This document shows, piece by piece, positions 8,210 through 15,878 of a stretch of 24,455 nucleotides of DNA. Below the pieces are notes generated by a model. It was not told the DNA's origin, ran no database searches, and saw only the letters and a list, made by a program, of their open reading frames with translations. Source of the stretch: an uncultured Caldimonas sp. (GTDB lineage Bacteria > Pseudomonadota > Gammaproteobacteria > Burkholderiales > Burkholderiaceae); NCBI RefSeq assembly GCF_946480305.1, contig NZ_CAMLJQ010000054.1:1-24455 (forward strand), read 5' to 3'. Each line of letters starts with the position of its first letter. The stretch's first letter is position 1. The position numbers were made by a program, and so were the translations under genes.

Positions 8210-9282
8210 TGGAGGAATCTCCGCATCGCGAGGCCGCAAGCCGTCAGGTAAGACGGGGCCTCCCGGCGCAGCTTGCTTTCACGCACGCTGGAGCCGAGCT
8301 TCATGCCTTCGAACGGGTTGACGACCATCGATGCGAACCCCGTCTGTTCGGTGACACGCTCCTTCAGACCCGGCAACGCCGCACTACCGCCTGCCAGCAT
8401 CACGTAGTGCACCTTGTGATGAGGCGTGCTGGTGAAGAAGTACTGCAGCGCCCGGCCGATCTCCTGCGACAGGCTGTCGACGAAAGGAGTGAGGATCGAC
8501 TGCTCGTAGTCTTCGGGGAGATCGCCCGCCAGCTTCTTCTGCTCGGCCTCTTCGAAAGAGAAGCCGTATTGCCGCGAGATCAGCTGGGTCAGCTGCGACC
8601 CGCCGAAAGCCTGGTCGCGGTCATAGAGCAGCTCATCGTCACGCAGCACCTTGAGGCTGGTCGTTTCGGCACCGATCTCGAACAGCGCCACCAGCGAGTC
8701 CTTGCCTTCGTTGGGCAGTGTGGTGACCAACCTGCCCATGGCCAGCCTGGAGGCATGCGATTCGATGTCCAGCACCACCGGCTTGAGGCCCGCGGCTTCC
8801 GCCAGTCCCTGGCGATCCTGCACGCGATCCTTCCGGGAGGCAGCGATCAGTACCTCGACGTCTCCGGCAGACGTCGGGCTCGGGCCGACGACGCAGAAGT
8901 CGAGACTGACTTCGTCCAACGAGAAAGGAATGTATTGATTGGCCTCGGATTCGACCTGAACCTCGAGCTCCTCTTCGCGCAACCCGGCGGGCAGCATGAT
9001 CTTCTTCGTGATCACGGCCGATTGCGGCATGGCCATCGCGACATGCTTGGTTCGGGTGCCGCTCTTGACGACCACTCGCCGTACGGCATCCGCCACTTCG
9101 TCGAATTTCTCGATCTGCCCGTCGGCGATCCAGCCCTTCTCGAAGCTTTCGGTTGCAAAGCGCTCGACGATGTACTCGCCGGAGGAGGTTTGAGCCAGTT
9201 CGACCAGCTTGACGCTCGACGAACTGATGTCGAGTCCGACAAGCGGCGCGTGCTTGCGGCCCAGCAAAACGTCAAGAAAACT
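8206..9282 (-). CDS. pilM: Type IV pilus actin-like assembly ATPase
   Basis: A 358-residue actin/FtsA-fold cytoplasmic protein that binds the PilN N-terminal peptide. The signature GLDISSSSVKLVEL is at about 16-29. Further actin-fold motifs include VVLDIESHASRLA, VALFEIGAETTSLKVL and the phosphate-2-like MLAGGSAALPGLKERV. The frame is open to a TTG at 9303, but GTG 9282 (MSFLDVLLGRKHAPL) is chosen because a GGGGGA purine stretch lies 4-10 nt upstream and homologues begin similarly. It is the first gene of the operon pilM-N-O-P-Q-aroK-aroB-dgt and is divergent from the PBP1A gene across about 270 bp. Confidence 0.95.
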   Translation of the reverse strand, partial: SFLDVLLGRKHAPLVGLDISSSSVKLVELAQTSSGEYIVERFATESFEKGWIADGQIEKFDEVADAVRRVVVKSGTRTKHVAMAMPQSAVITKKIMLPAGLREEELEVQVESEANQYIPFSLDEVSLDFCVVGPSPTSAGDVEVLIAASRKDRVQDRQGLAEAAGLKPVVLDIESHASRLAMGRLVTTLPNEGKDSLVALFEIGAETTSLKVLRDDELLYDRDQAFGGSQLTQLISRQYGFSFEEAEQKKLAGDLPEDYEQSILTPFVDSLSQEIGRALQYFFTSTPHHKVHYVMLAGGSAALPGLKERVTEQTGFASMVVNPFEGMKLGSSVRESKLRREAPSYLTACGLAMRRFLQ

Positions 9283-9320
9283 CACGGGTCCCCCAACGCG
9301 CAAGAAAGTGCGCCGGATTG

Positions 9321-9350
9321 TTAATAAGTTACTTCAATGCTATCAGTAAA
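9321..9350 (-). promoter_or_regulatory. Candidate promoter of the pilMNOPQ operon
   Basis: On the minus strand TTTACT (9345-9350) is followed after 18 nt by TATTAA (9321-9326), each matching 4 of 6 consensus positions. The block is AT-rich against a GC-rich background and lies 39-68 nt upstream of the GTG start of pilM. An alternative pairing (TTGTTG with TAGCAT, spacer 17) lies slightly upstream. Confidence 0.35.
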
Positions 9351-9453
9351 CCCCTTGTGCAACAAAGATTTTTTCACGGTTTGGCCGTTTCTTTGGCGCC
9401 TTAAAACGGGTGCCAGAAAGCGTGATTTGGGGGGAACCCTGAGATGCAACAGC

Positions 9454-9478
9454 GGTTTGAAACAGACGGTGTCAAACC
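9454..9478. promoter_or_regulatory. 7-bp dyad upstream of the PBP1A promoter
   Basis: GGTTTGA (9454-9460) and TCAAACC (9472-9478) form a perfect inverted repeat with an 11-bp centre. The arms are 18 bp apart centre to centre, close to two helical turns. It lies about 50 bp upstream of the PBP1A -10 box and about 100 bp upstream of the pilM promoter candidate. It could be a regulator site or chance; no regulator is identifiable. Confidence 0.25.
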
Positions 9479-9502
9479 TCGCCAAATCCGCCTTCGGCAC
9501 GG

Positions 9503-9532
9503 CACTTTTGCCTCGGTTGCGATTTCTATAAT
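9503..9532 (+). promoter_or_regulatory. Predicted promoter of the PBP1A gene
   Basis: A perfect -10 box TATAAT is at 9527-9532, predicting a start near 9539 and a leader of about 17 nt before the ATG at 9556. The -35 region (about 9503-9510, CACTTTTG) is a poor match to TTGACA. A TAGGA Shine-Dalgarno-like sequence follows at 9546-9550. Confidence 0.55.
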
Positions 9533-9555
9533 GGGCCTCGCCTCATAGGAACGAC

Positions 9556-11919
9556 ATGACCGACTCTGCGCGCCCCCGCCCCAATGGCGGCGCTGCCGGC
9601 ACCTCCCTGCCCCCTTGGGCACGCTGGCTGCTCAAAGGACTCTCCTGGATCTTCGGCCTCGCGCTTGCTGGCGCCGTGGGCATCTTGATGGTGGCCTCGA
9701 TCGCGCTTGCGGTCGCGTACCCCAACCTGCCCGAACTGAGAGGGCTGATGGACTACCGGCCGAAGCTGCCAATGCGCGTGTATTCGGCCGACAACGTGCT
9801 CATCGGCGAGTTCGGCGAAGAGCGCCGGAAGTTCGTTCCGATCCAGAACATCCCGAAGGTGATGCAGCATGCGGTGCTGGCCATCGAGGATGCGCGCTTC
9901 TACGAGCACAGCGGCGTCGACTACATCGGCGTGCTGCGCGCGGGCCTGAAGAACTTCGGCGAGTCGCGCAGCCAGGGCGCGTCGACGATCACGATGCAGG
10001 TGGCACGCAATTTCTATCTTTCCACCGAACGCACCTTCACCCGCAAGATCTACGAGGTGCTGCTGGCGCTGAAGATCGAGAGCCTGCTGACGAAGGATCA
10101 GATTCTCGAGCTCTACATGAACCAGATCTACCTGGGGCAGCGGGCTTATGGTTTCGCAGCAGCCAGCGAGACCTACTTCGGCAAGCCGCTCGCAGACATC
10201 ACGGTCGCGGAAGCGGCCATGCTGGCGGGGCTGCCCAAGGCGCCGTCTGCCTACAACCCCATCGTCAACCCGAAGCGCGCCGGCATCCGGCAGCGCTACA
10301 TCATTTCTCGGATGCTGGAGAACGGCTTCATCACGCAGGAGCAGCACGACGCGGCGTTGGCGCAGCAACTGAAGTACCGGCAGAACACGGCCGTGCCCGT
10401 GCATGCGGAGTACGTTGCGGAAACGGCGCGCCAGTTGATCCATAGCCAATACGGTGAAGAAGCCTACACGCGAGGGCTGAACGTCTACACGACGATCGAG
10501 ACGGACGACCAGACCGCCGGATATCGCGCACTGCGCAAGGGCATCGTCGACTACGAACAGCGGCAGCACTACCGCGGACCCGAAGGCTACGTCGACCTGC
10601 CGAAGGACTCGACCGAACTGGACGCCCGCATTGCCGAGGCGTTGGTCGACTACCCGGACAACGGCGAGATCCGTGCCGCAGTGGCGGTGCAGGCGAGCCC
10701 CAAGAAGGTCGTTGCCGTGCTTCAGAACGGCGACGACATCACCGTGACCGGCGCTGGCCTGCGCCCGGTGCAGTCAGGGCTGTCCGAACGGGCCAATCCG
10801 AAAGTACAGATACGCCCCGGCGCGGTGATCCGCCTCGTGAGCGACGCCAAGGGCAACTGGGCTGTCACGCAACTGCCCGAGGTCGAGGGCGCCCTCGTCT
10901 CGCTCGACCCGCGCACCGGCGCCATTCGCGCCATGGTCGGAGGGTTCGACTACGCGAAGAACAAGTTCAACCACGTCACCCAGGCTTGGCGCCAGCCGGG
11001 CTCCAGCTTCAAGCCGTTCATCTACTCGGCTGCGCTCGAGAAAGGTTTTACGCCCGCAACCGTGATCAATGACGCGCCGTTGTTCTTCGACGCGGGCACC
11101 ACCGGCAGCCAGCCCTGGGAGCCGAAGAACTACGACGGCACCTTCGACGGGCCGATGTCGATGCGGCGCGCGCTGGCGAAGTCGAAAAACATGGTGTCGA
11201 TCCGGCTGCTGCAGGCCATCGGCCCGTCTTATGGGCAGGAGTGGGTGCGCAATTTCGGATTCGACGCGGAACGCCACCCGGCCTATCTCACGATGGCACT
11301 CGGCGCAGGGTCGGTCACGCCTTTGCAGATGGCCTCCGCCTACGCGGTGTTTGCCAATGGCGGTTATCGGGTCAGCCCTCACCTTGTGACCCGCGTGACG
11401 GACAGCAAGGGCCGCATCCTGGTCGACCGGCCCGCGACGCCGGTCGATGAGTCGATGCGCGCGATCGACCCGCGCAACGCGTTCGTGATGACGAGCCTGA
11501 TGCAGGAGGTCACCCGGTCGGGAACGGCGGCTCGCGCCCAGGCGACCTTGAAGCGGCCGGACCTCTATGGCAAGACCGGCACCACCAACGACGCGATGGA
11601 CGCCTGGTTCGCCGGCTACCAGCCCAGCCTGGTCGGCGTGGTGTGGATCGGCTACGACAACCCGCGCAAGCTCGGCAGCCGCGAAACCGGTGGCGGGCTG
11701 GCATTGCCGATCTGGATCGACTACATGCAGCACGCGCTGAAGGGCGTGCCCGTGCAGGAGCCCTCGCCGCCCGACGGCTTGGTCAATGTGGGCGGGGAGT
11801 GGTTCTACGACGAGTTCACGCGCGGTGCCGGCGTTGCCAGCCTGGGGCTGGACGATCAACTGCCGGCGGCACCCTCGGAGGACGAGCGCCGCAGCATCCT
11901 CGACTTGTTCAAGAACTGA
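9556..11919 (+). CDS. mrcA: Penicillin-binding protein 1A (bifunctional transglycosylase/transpeptidase)
   Basis: A 787-residue class A PBP (also called ponA) that polymerises glycan strands and cross-links peptidoglycan at the inner-membrane outer face. The cytoplasmic N-terminus leads into one membrane anchor (about 24-54). The GT51 transglycosylase domain has its catalytic Glu111 in IEDARFYEHSGVD, plus QGASTITMQVARNFYL and the KIYEVLLALKIE block. An OB-like insert follows. The transpeptidase has the active-site Ser483 in S-S-F-K, S543-K-N, and the K673-T-G box. All catalytic motifs are intact and the length is typical of betaproteobacterial PBP1A. It ends 10 nt from the convergent cyaY stop. 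The divergent pairing with pilM is a common proteobacterial arrangement. Confidence 0.97.
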   Translation: MTDSARPRPNGGAAGTSLPPWARWLLKGLSWIFGLALAGAVGILMVASIALAVAYPNLPELRGLMDYRPKLPMRVYSADNVLIGEFGEERRKFVPIQNIPKVMQHAVLAIEDARFYEHSGVDYIGVLRAGLKNFGESRSQGASTITMQVARNFYLSTERTFTRKIYEVLLALKIESLLTKDQILELYMNQIYLGQRAYGFAAASETYFGKPLADITVAEAAMLAGLPKAPSAYNPIVNPKRAGIRQRYIISRMLENGFITQEQHDAALAQQLKYRQNTAVPVHAEYVAETARQLIHSQYGEEAYTRGLNVYTTIETDDQTAGYRALRKGIVDYEQRQHYRGPEGYVDLPKDSTELDARIAEALVDYPDNGEIRAAVAVQASPKKVVAVLQNGDDITVTGAGLRPVQSGLSERANPKVQIRPGAVIRLVSDAKGNWAVTQLPEVEGALVSLDPRTGAIRAMVGGFDYAKNKFNHVTQAWRQPGSSFKPFIYSAALEKGFTPATVINDAPLFFDAGTTGSQPWEPKNYDGTFDGPMSMRRALAKSKNMVSIRLLQAIGPSYGQEWVRNFGFDAERHPAYLTMALGAGSVTPLQMASAYAVFANGGYRVSPHLVTRVTDSKGRILVDRPATPVDESMRAIDPRNAFVMTSLMQEVTRSGTAARAQATLKRPDLYGKTGTTNDAMDAWFAGYQPSLVGVVWIGYDNPRKLGSRETGGGLALPIWIDYMQHALKGVPVQEPSPPDGLVNVGGEWFYDEFTRGAGVASLGLDDQLPAAPSEDERRSILDLFKN

Positions 11920-11929
11920 GGGGCAGAGC

Positions 11930-12283
11930 TCAGGGCGCCGGGAAACTCACCGGCCGCCCCGCCTGCTCGCTGGCGCATTCCGACAGCATCTCGAAGAAGT
12001 CGCGGCCGGACTTGGTGTCCAGCCAGCGGCCCTCGACGTACTTGTAGTGGTAGCCGCCCGACCTTGCCGCCAGCCAGATCTCGTGCAGTGGCGGCTGGGT
12101 GTTGATGACGATCTTGCTGCCGTTGGGCAGTGTCAATTCGAGCAGACCGCCGGTGCGGCTTGCATCGATGTCGACGACATCGCTTTGCAGCAGTTCATCG
12201 ACACGCGCCTCGACCGCCGCCAGCACGGCGCCTGCCTTCGCGTGGTAGTCGCTGTCGGAAAGCGGCGTGGGGACGAGCGTCAT
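11930..12283 (-). CDS. cyaY: Iron-sulfur cluster assembly protein CyaY (bacterial frataxin)
   Basis: A 117-residue frataxin that binds iron and modulates IscS during Fe-S cluster assembly. An acidic N-terminal helix (DSDYHAKAGAVLAAVEARVDELL) precedes the beta-sheet with DIDASRTGGLLELTLPNGSKIVINTQPP, then the family signature HEIWLAARSGGYHYKY and DTKSGRDFFEMLS. The length matches CyaY (about 106 in E. coli) with a short C-terminal extension. The start ATG is at 12283. It faces lptM across 27 bp and converges with the PBP1A gene. cyaY head to head with lptM is also the arrangement in E. coli. Confidence 0.96.
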   Translation of the reverse strand: MTLVPTPLSDSDYHAKAGAVLAAVEARVDELLQSDVVDIDASRTGGLLELTLPNGSKIVINTQPPLHEIWLAARSGGYHYKYVEGRWLDTKSGRDFFEMLSECASEQAGRPVSFPAP

Positions 12284-12294
12284 GGCGTGGGCCC

Positions 12295-12338
12295 TGGCTA
12301 GAATCGCGGGATGTCGAAACGGGCCCTGATTCTAGCCA
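12295..12338. promoter_or_regulatory. Inverted repeat carrying divergent -10 boxes for cyaY and lptM
   Basis: TGGCTAGAATC (12295-12305) is repeated perfectly inverted as GATTCTAGCCA (12328-12338), with 22 nt between. Each arm contains TAGAAT, 5 of 6 matches to the -10 consensus: 12299-12304 reading right and 12329-12334 reading left. The right-reading box predicts a start at about 12311, which is the A of the lptM ATG. The left-reading box predicts a roughly 40-nt cyaY leader starting inside lptM. No good -35 is visible on either side. The same arms could instead bind a regulator. Confidence 0.5.
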
Positions 12339-12469
12339 CCGGCGTCGTCACTGCTTTGCTGGTAGGCCTATCGGCGTGCGGGCAGAAGGGCGCGCTGTAC
12401 CTGCCTGGGCAGGCCGCGCAAACGCCGGCATCTGCCGCTTCCCAGCCCTCCAACCCTGCCTCCCGATGA
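12311..12469 (+). CDS. lptM: LPS translocon maturation chaperone LptM (YifL-like small lipoprotein)
   Basis: A 52-residue lipoprotein. The N-terminus MSKR leads into a hydrophobic stretch ending in the lipobox L-S-A-C with the lipidated Cys at 23. It continues with GQKGALYLP, matching the conserved GxKGPLYxP motif of the LptM/YifL family, and a short Ala/Pro/Ser-rich tail. In E. coli LptM assists maturation of the LptD/LptE LPS translocon. The stop overlaps the lysA ATG as ATGA (12466-12469), so the two are probably translationally coupled. No Shine-Dalgarno sequence precedes the ATG, consistent with a leaderless transcript from the TAGAAT box 7 nt upstream. The cyaY-lptM neighbourhood supports the call. 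Confidence 0.88.
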   Translation: MSKRALILATGVVTALLVGLSACGQKGALYLPGQAAQTPASAASQPSNPASR

Positions 12470-13734
12470 GCTTGCCTGGTTCCCCCTTTCTTGCCTACCG
12501 TGGCAAGGAGCTGTACGTCGAAGACTGCTCGCTGAACGAACTCGCTCAGCGCCATGGCACACCGCTCTACGTGTACTCGCAGGGTGCGATGCTGTCCGCG
12601 CTGGCCGCCTACGAACGCGGGTTTGCCGGGCGCCCTCATCTGGTCTGCTACGCGATGAAGGCGAACTCGAACCTCGCCGTGCTGCAGACCTTTGCGCAGG
12701 CCGGCTGCGGCTTCGACATCGTCTCGGGTGGGGAGCTGGAGCGCGTGCTGGCCGCTGGTGCGCCGGCGAGCAAGGTCGTCTTCTCCGGCGTCGGCAAGAC
12801 GCGCGCCGAGATGCGCCAGGCGCTCGAAGCCGGCGTGATGTGCTTCAACGTCGAGAGCGAGGCCGAGCTGGACGTGCTGTCGCAGGTTGCGGTGAGCGTC
12901 GACCGCACCGCGCGCGTCAGCCTGCGCGTGAACCCCGACGTCGACGCCCAGACGCACGCCTACATCTCCACGGGCCTGAAAGGCAACAAGTTCGGCGTGG
13001 CACACGACAAGGCGCTGGCTGTCTACCGCCGAGCCGCGGAACTGCCCGGCCTCGAAGTGGCCGGCATCGACTGCCACATCGGATCCCAGATCACCACCAC
13101 CGGCCCCTACCTGGACGCGCTCGACCGCGTGCTGGATCTGGTCGAAGCCATTGAGGCCGCGGGCATCCCGCTGCACCACCTCGACCTTGGCGGTGGGTTG
13201 GGCATCGTCTACACCGACGAACAGCCGCCGGCCGCCGACGCGCTACTGGCTCAGATGCTGCAACGCATCGACGCACGTGGGCATGGTCATCGCATGTTGA
13301 TGGTCGAGCCCGGCCGCTCACTGGTGGGCAACGCGGGCGTGCTCGTGTCGGAAGTGCTTTACCTGAAACCGGGTGAGGCAAAGAACTTCTGCATCGTCGA
13401 CGCCGCCATGAACGATCTGATGCGCCCCGCCATGTACGAGGCGTTCATGCGCATCGAGCCCTGCACCCAACGCGACGTGGCACCGGCGGTCTATGACGTG
13501 GTCGGCCCGGTCTGCGAATCGGGCGACTGGCTCGGGCGCGATCGCTCGCTGGCGGTGATGCAAGGCGACCGCATTGCCGTGCTGTCGGCCGGCGCCTACT
13601 GCATGAGCATGGCGAGCAACTACAACACCCGTGGCCGCGCGGCCGAAGTCATGGTGGCCGGCGGGCAAGCGCATCTCATCCGCGACCGGGAACAGCCCGC
13701 AGAGTTGTTCCGCGGCGAGCACCTGATCGGGTGA
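12466..13734 (+). CDS. lysA: Diaminopimelate decarboxylase
   Basis: A 422-residue PLP-dependent fold-III decarboxylase that converts meso-diaminopimelate to lysine, the last step of lysine synthesis. The PLP lysine is K65 in VCYAMKANSNLAVL. GCGFDIVSGGELERVL, the glycine-rich HLDLGGGLGI, the phosphate-binding MLMVEPGRSLVGNAG and the active-site Cys motif VVGPVCESGDWLG are all present, as is GAYCMSMASNYNTR near the end. The start ATG 12466 overlaps the lptM stop. The upstream frame extension to 12130 lies antisense to cyaY and is not coding. The stop codon abuts the rlmI stop with no bases between them. Confidence 0.97.
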   Translation: MSLPGSPFLAYRGKELYVEDCSLNELAQRHGTPLYVYSQGAMLSALAAYERGFAGRPHLVCYAMKANSNLAVLQTFAQAGCGFDIVSGGELERVLAAGAPASKVVFSGVGKTRAEMRQALEAGVMCFNVESEAELDVLSQVAVSVDRTARVSLRVNPDVDAQTHAYISTGLKGNKFGVAHDKALAVYRRAAELPGLEVAGIDCHIGSQITTTGPYLDALDRVLDLVEAIEAAGIPLHHLDLGGGLGIVYTDEQPPAADALLAQMLQRIDARGHGHRMLMVEPGRSLVGNAGVLVSEVLYLKPGEAKNFCIVDAAMNDLMRPAMYEAFMRIEPCTQRDVAPAVYDVVGPVCESGDWLGRDRSLAVMQGDRIAVLSAGAYCMSMASNYNTRGRAAEVMVAGGQAHLIRDREQPAELFRGEHLIG

Positions 13735-14922
13735 TCAGCCGACCCGCTTCAGCACGACCAGCCCCTTGAGGTATTCGCCTTCGGGGAAGGTGATCGTCAT
13801 CGGGTGATCGGGCGCGGCTCCGAGCCGGTCGTAGATGAAACCGTCCACGCCAGCGTCCAGCCCGGCACCGGCCACGATCTTGTGGAACAGTTCGGCCCCG
13901 ATGCCGCCAGAGCACGAGAACGTGAACAACGCCCCGCCCGGCTCCAGCAGCTTGAACGCGAGGCGGTTGATGTCCTTGTAGGCACGCGCAGCGCGTTCGG
14001 CATGGGAAGCCGTCGGCGCGAACTTCGGCGGGTCGAGCACGATCGCGTCGAAGCTGCGGCCTTCCTTCAGGTAGCGCCGCAGCGTGTCGTTGACGTCGGC
14101 GTCCAGTGCCTCGTGCCGGGATGCATCGAACCCATTGAGCGCCACGTGCGCTGACGCACGCTCCAGCGCCGGGCCTGACGAGTCGACGCTGACGACCTGC
14201 CCGGCCCCACCCGCCAATGCGGCAATGCTGAACCCGCCTGTGTAGCAATAGCAGTTGAGCACGCGCTGGAAGCCGAAGTGACGCACCGTGTCGGCGAACA
14301 GCTTGCGGTTGTCGCGTTGGTCGAGATAGAAGCCCGTCTTGTGGCCTTCGGCGACGTCGAGCGTCAGGTGCCACTCGTGTTCGCGGATCGTCACCGCAGT
14401 GTCGCCGCCGCCCCGCAGCCAGCCGGTGGCCGCAGGCAGCCCTTCGAGCGAGCGCACGCCCGAATCGGAGCGTTCGTACAGGCGCGTGAGCCCGGTGGCC
14501 TTGAGCAGCAGGTCGGCGATCGTGGCCTTCCAGCGCTCGGTGCCGGCCGACAGGAACTGCGCACTCAACGTGTCGCCATAGCGGTCGACGATCAGGCCCG
14601 GCAGGCCGTCGGCCTCGCCATGGATCAGGCGCACCGCGTCGCTCGCCACCGGCAGGCGCGCGCGCATCGCCACCGCTTGTGCAATGCGCCGTTCGAAGAA
14701 GCCCTCGTCGACACGCTCGGCCTCGTCGAAGCTCCAGGCGCGCACGCGGATCATCGACGTGGGGCTGAACGACGCCCATGCCAGGAAGCGGCCATCGTGC
14801 GCTTCGACGCGCACGGTTTCGCCCGCGTCGGCCTTGCCTTTGGCGAGGCTGCCTTGGAACACCCAGGGGTGGCGGCGCAGCAGCGAACGCTCCTTGCCTT
14901 CGCGCAGTGTGATGACTTTCAT
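13735..14922 (-). CDS. rlmI: SAM-dependent 23S rRNA methyltransferase of the RlmI family
   Basis: A 395-residue class I methyltransferase of the RlmI (YccW) type, which in E. coli makes 5-methylcytosine 1962 in 23S rRNA. An N-terminal PUA domain (about 2-75, VITLREGKERSLLRRHPWVF) is followed by a linker domain with RLIHGEADGLPGLIVDRYGD. The Rossmann methyltransferase then shows GHKTGFYLDQRDNR (193-206), the SAM-binding CYCYTGGFSIAAL, VLDPPKFAP (295-303) and SCSGG with candidate catalytic Cys337. The start is ATG 14922, 15 nt after the xerC stop, with no clear Shine-Dalgarno sequence. The target base is inferred from the family. Confidence 0.88.
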   Translation of the reverse strand: MKVITLREGKERSLLRRHPWVFQGSLAKGKADAGETVRVEAHDGRFLAWASFSPTSMIRVRAWSFDEAERVDEGFFERRIAQAVAMRARLPVASDAVRLIHGEADGLPGLIVDRYGDTLSAQFLSAGTERWKATIADLLLKATGLTRLYERSDSGVRSLEGLPAATGWLRGGGDTAVTIREHEWHLTLDVAEGHKTGFYLDQRDNRKLFADTVRHFGFQRVLNCYCYTGGFSIAALAGGAGQVVSVDSSGPALERASAHVALNGFDASRHEALDADVNDTLRRYLKEGRSFDAIVLDPPKFAPTASHAERAARAYKDINRLAFKLLEPGGALFTFSCSGGIGAELFHKIVAGAGLDAGVDGFIYDRLGAAPDHPMTITFPEGEYLKGLVVLKRVG

Positions 14923-14937
14923 ACAGGAAAAGAGGAA

Positions 14938-15855
14938 TCAGGTGTTGCGCTTGGCGCGCGGATGGGCTGCGTCGTAGACCTTGGCCAGATGCTGGAAGTC
15001 GAGCTTGGTGTAGACCTGCGTGGTCGAGATGTTGGCGTGGCCGAGCAGTTCCTGTACCGCGCGCAGGTCGCCGCTGGACTGCAGCAGGTGCGAGGCGAAC
15101 GAATGCCGCAGCATGTGCGGGTGCACATGCGTCGGCACACCGGCCTGCAGCGCGCGCCGCTTCAGGCGCACGCGGATCTGTTGCGGCGTGAGCCGGGTAC
15201 CGCGCTCGCTCAGGAACAGCGGCGCGGGATCGAGTTTCACGAGCTGCTGGCGGTGATCGAGCCAAGCCTGCAAGGCCTGAATCGCCGCCTTGCCGATCGG
15301 CACGCTGCGGCGTTTGCTGCCTTTGCCGAGCACCTGAGCTTCGCCGCCGGCCATGTCTATCCACCCGCGGGCCTCGCCGCTCGCCGCCACGTCCAGGCCG
15401 ACGAGCTCGCTGATACGCAGCCCGCAGCCATAGAGCAACTCGACGATGCACCGATCACGTGCTTCCAGCACCGGGTCGTCGTCGCCGCACTGCAGGTCGG
15501 CCAGTTGCATCGATTGCTCGACCGACAGCGCCTTGGGCAGCGGCTTGGGTGCCTTTGGCGCGCGCACGCCCTCGACCGGGTTGAGCTTGACGAGCCCCTG
15601 CCGCCCCAGCCAGCGGTACAGGCCGCGCCACGCGCTCAAGGTCTTCGCGATGGTGCGACCCGACCGGCCCCGCCCGTGCAAGGTGGCGGACCAGCGCCGC
15701 ACGTGGTGCACCTGCACCGCTTCGATCGCGAGCTTCGCCTCGTCGGCCAGTTCCTGCAGCGTGCGCAGGTCGTGGGCGTAGGTTTCGAGCGTCAGTGGCG
15801 CCATCCGGCGCTCGACGCGCAGGTGCTCCAGGTATCGCTCGATCTGCGTCTGCAC
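14938..15855 (-). CDS. xerC: Site-specific tyrosine recombinase XerC
   Basis: A 305-residue tyrosine recombinase that, with XerD, resolves chromosome dimers at dif. A SAM-like N-terminal core-binding domain (about 1-90) includes RVERRMAPLTLETYAHDL. The catalytic domain has R147 (GLRISE), K178 (LGKGSKRR), H247 and R250 (HMLRHS), H273 (LGHANI) and nucleophile Y282 (TTQVYTKL). All six residues are present. XerC rather than XerD is called from its neighbours: dapF-DUF484-xerC is the conserved proteobacterial cluster. It begins 23 nt after the DUF484 stop and is followed closely by rlmI. Confidence 0.95.
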   Translation of the reverse strand: MQTQIERYLEHLRVERRMAPLTLETYAHDLRTLQELADEAKLAIEAVQVHHVRRWSATLHGRGRSGRTIAKTLSAWRGLYRWLGRQGLVKLNPVEGVRAPKAPKPLPKALSVEQSMQLADLQCGDDDPVLEARDRCIVELLYGCGLRISELVGLDVAASGEARGWIDMAGGEAQVLGKGSKRRSVPIGKAAIQALQAWLDHRQQLVKLDPAPLFLSERGTRLTPQQIRVRLKRRALQAGVPTHVHPHMLRHSFASHLLQSSGDLRAVQELLGHANISTTQVYTKLDFQHLAKVYDAAHPRAKRNT

Positions 15856-15878
15856 GTCGTCCGTCCCGCCCGCCTGGT

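Noticed and set aside
9526..11859. Two long minus-strand frames opposite the PBP1A gene (9526-10569 and 10774-11859)
   Set aside because: They mirror the codon pattern of PBP1A and have no recognisable motifs.
11916..11933. CTGAG/CTCAG stem between the PBP1A gene and cyaY as a bidirectional terminator
   Set aside because: Only 5 bp with a loop of several bases and no U-tract on either strand; too weak to annotate.
12298..13179. 293-codon minus-strand frame opposite lptM and lysA
   Set aside because: It is antisense to lysA. lptM has a clear lipobox, its family motif and an overlap with lysA.
13676..15451. 591-codon minus-strand open frame across rlmI and xerC
   Set aside because: It overlaps both genes out of frame and is Arg/Ala/Pro-rich without motifs; the real frames carry full catalytic signatures.
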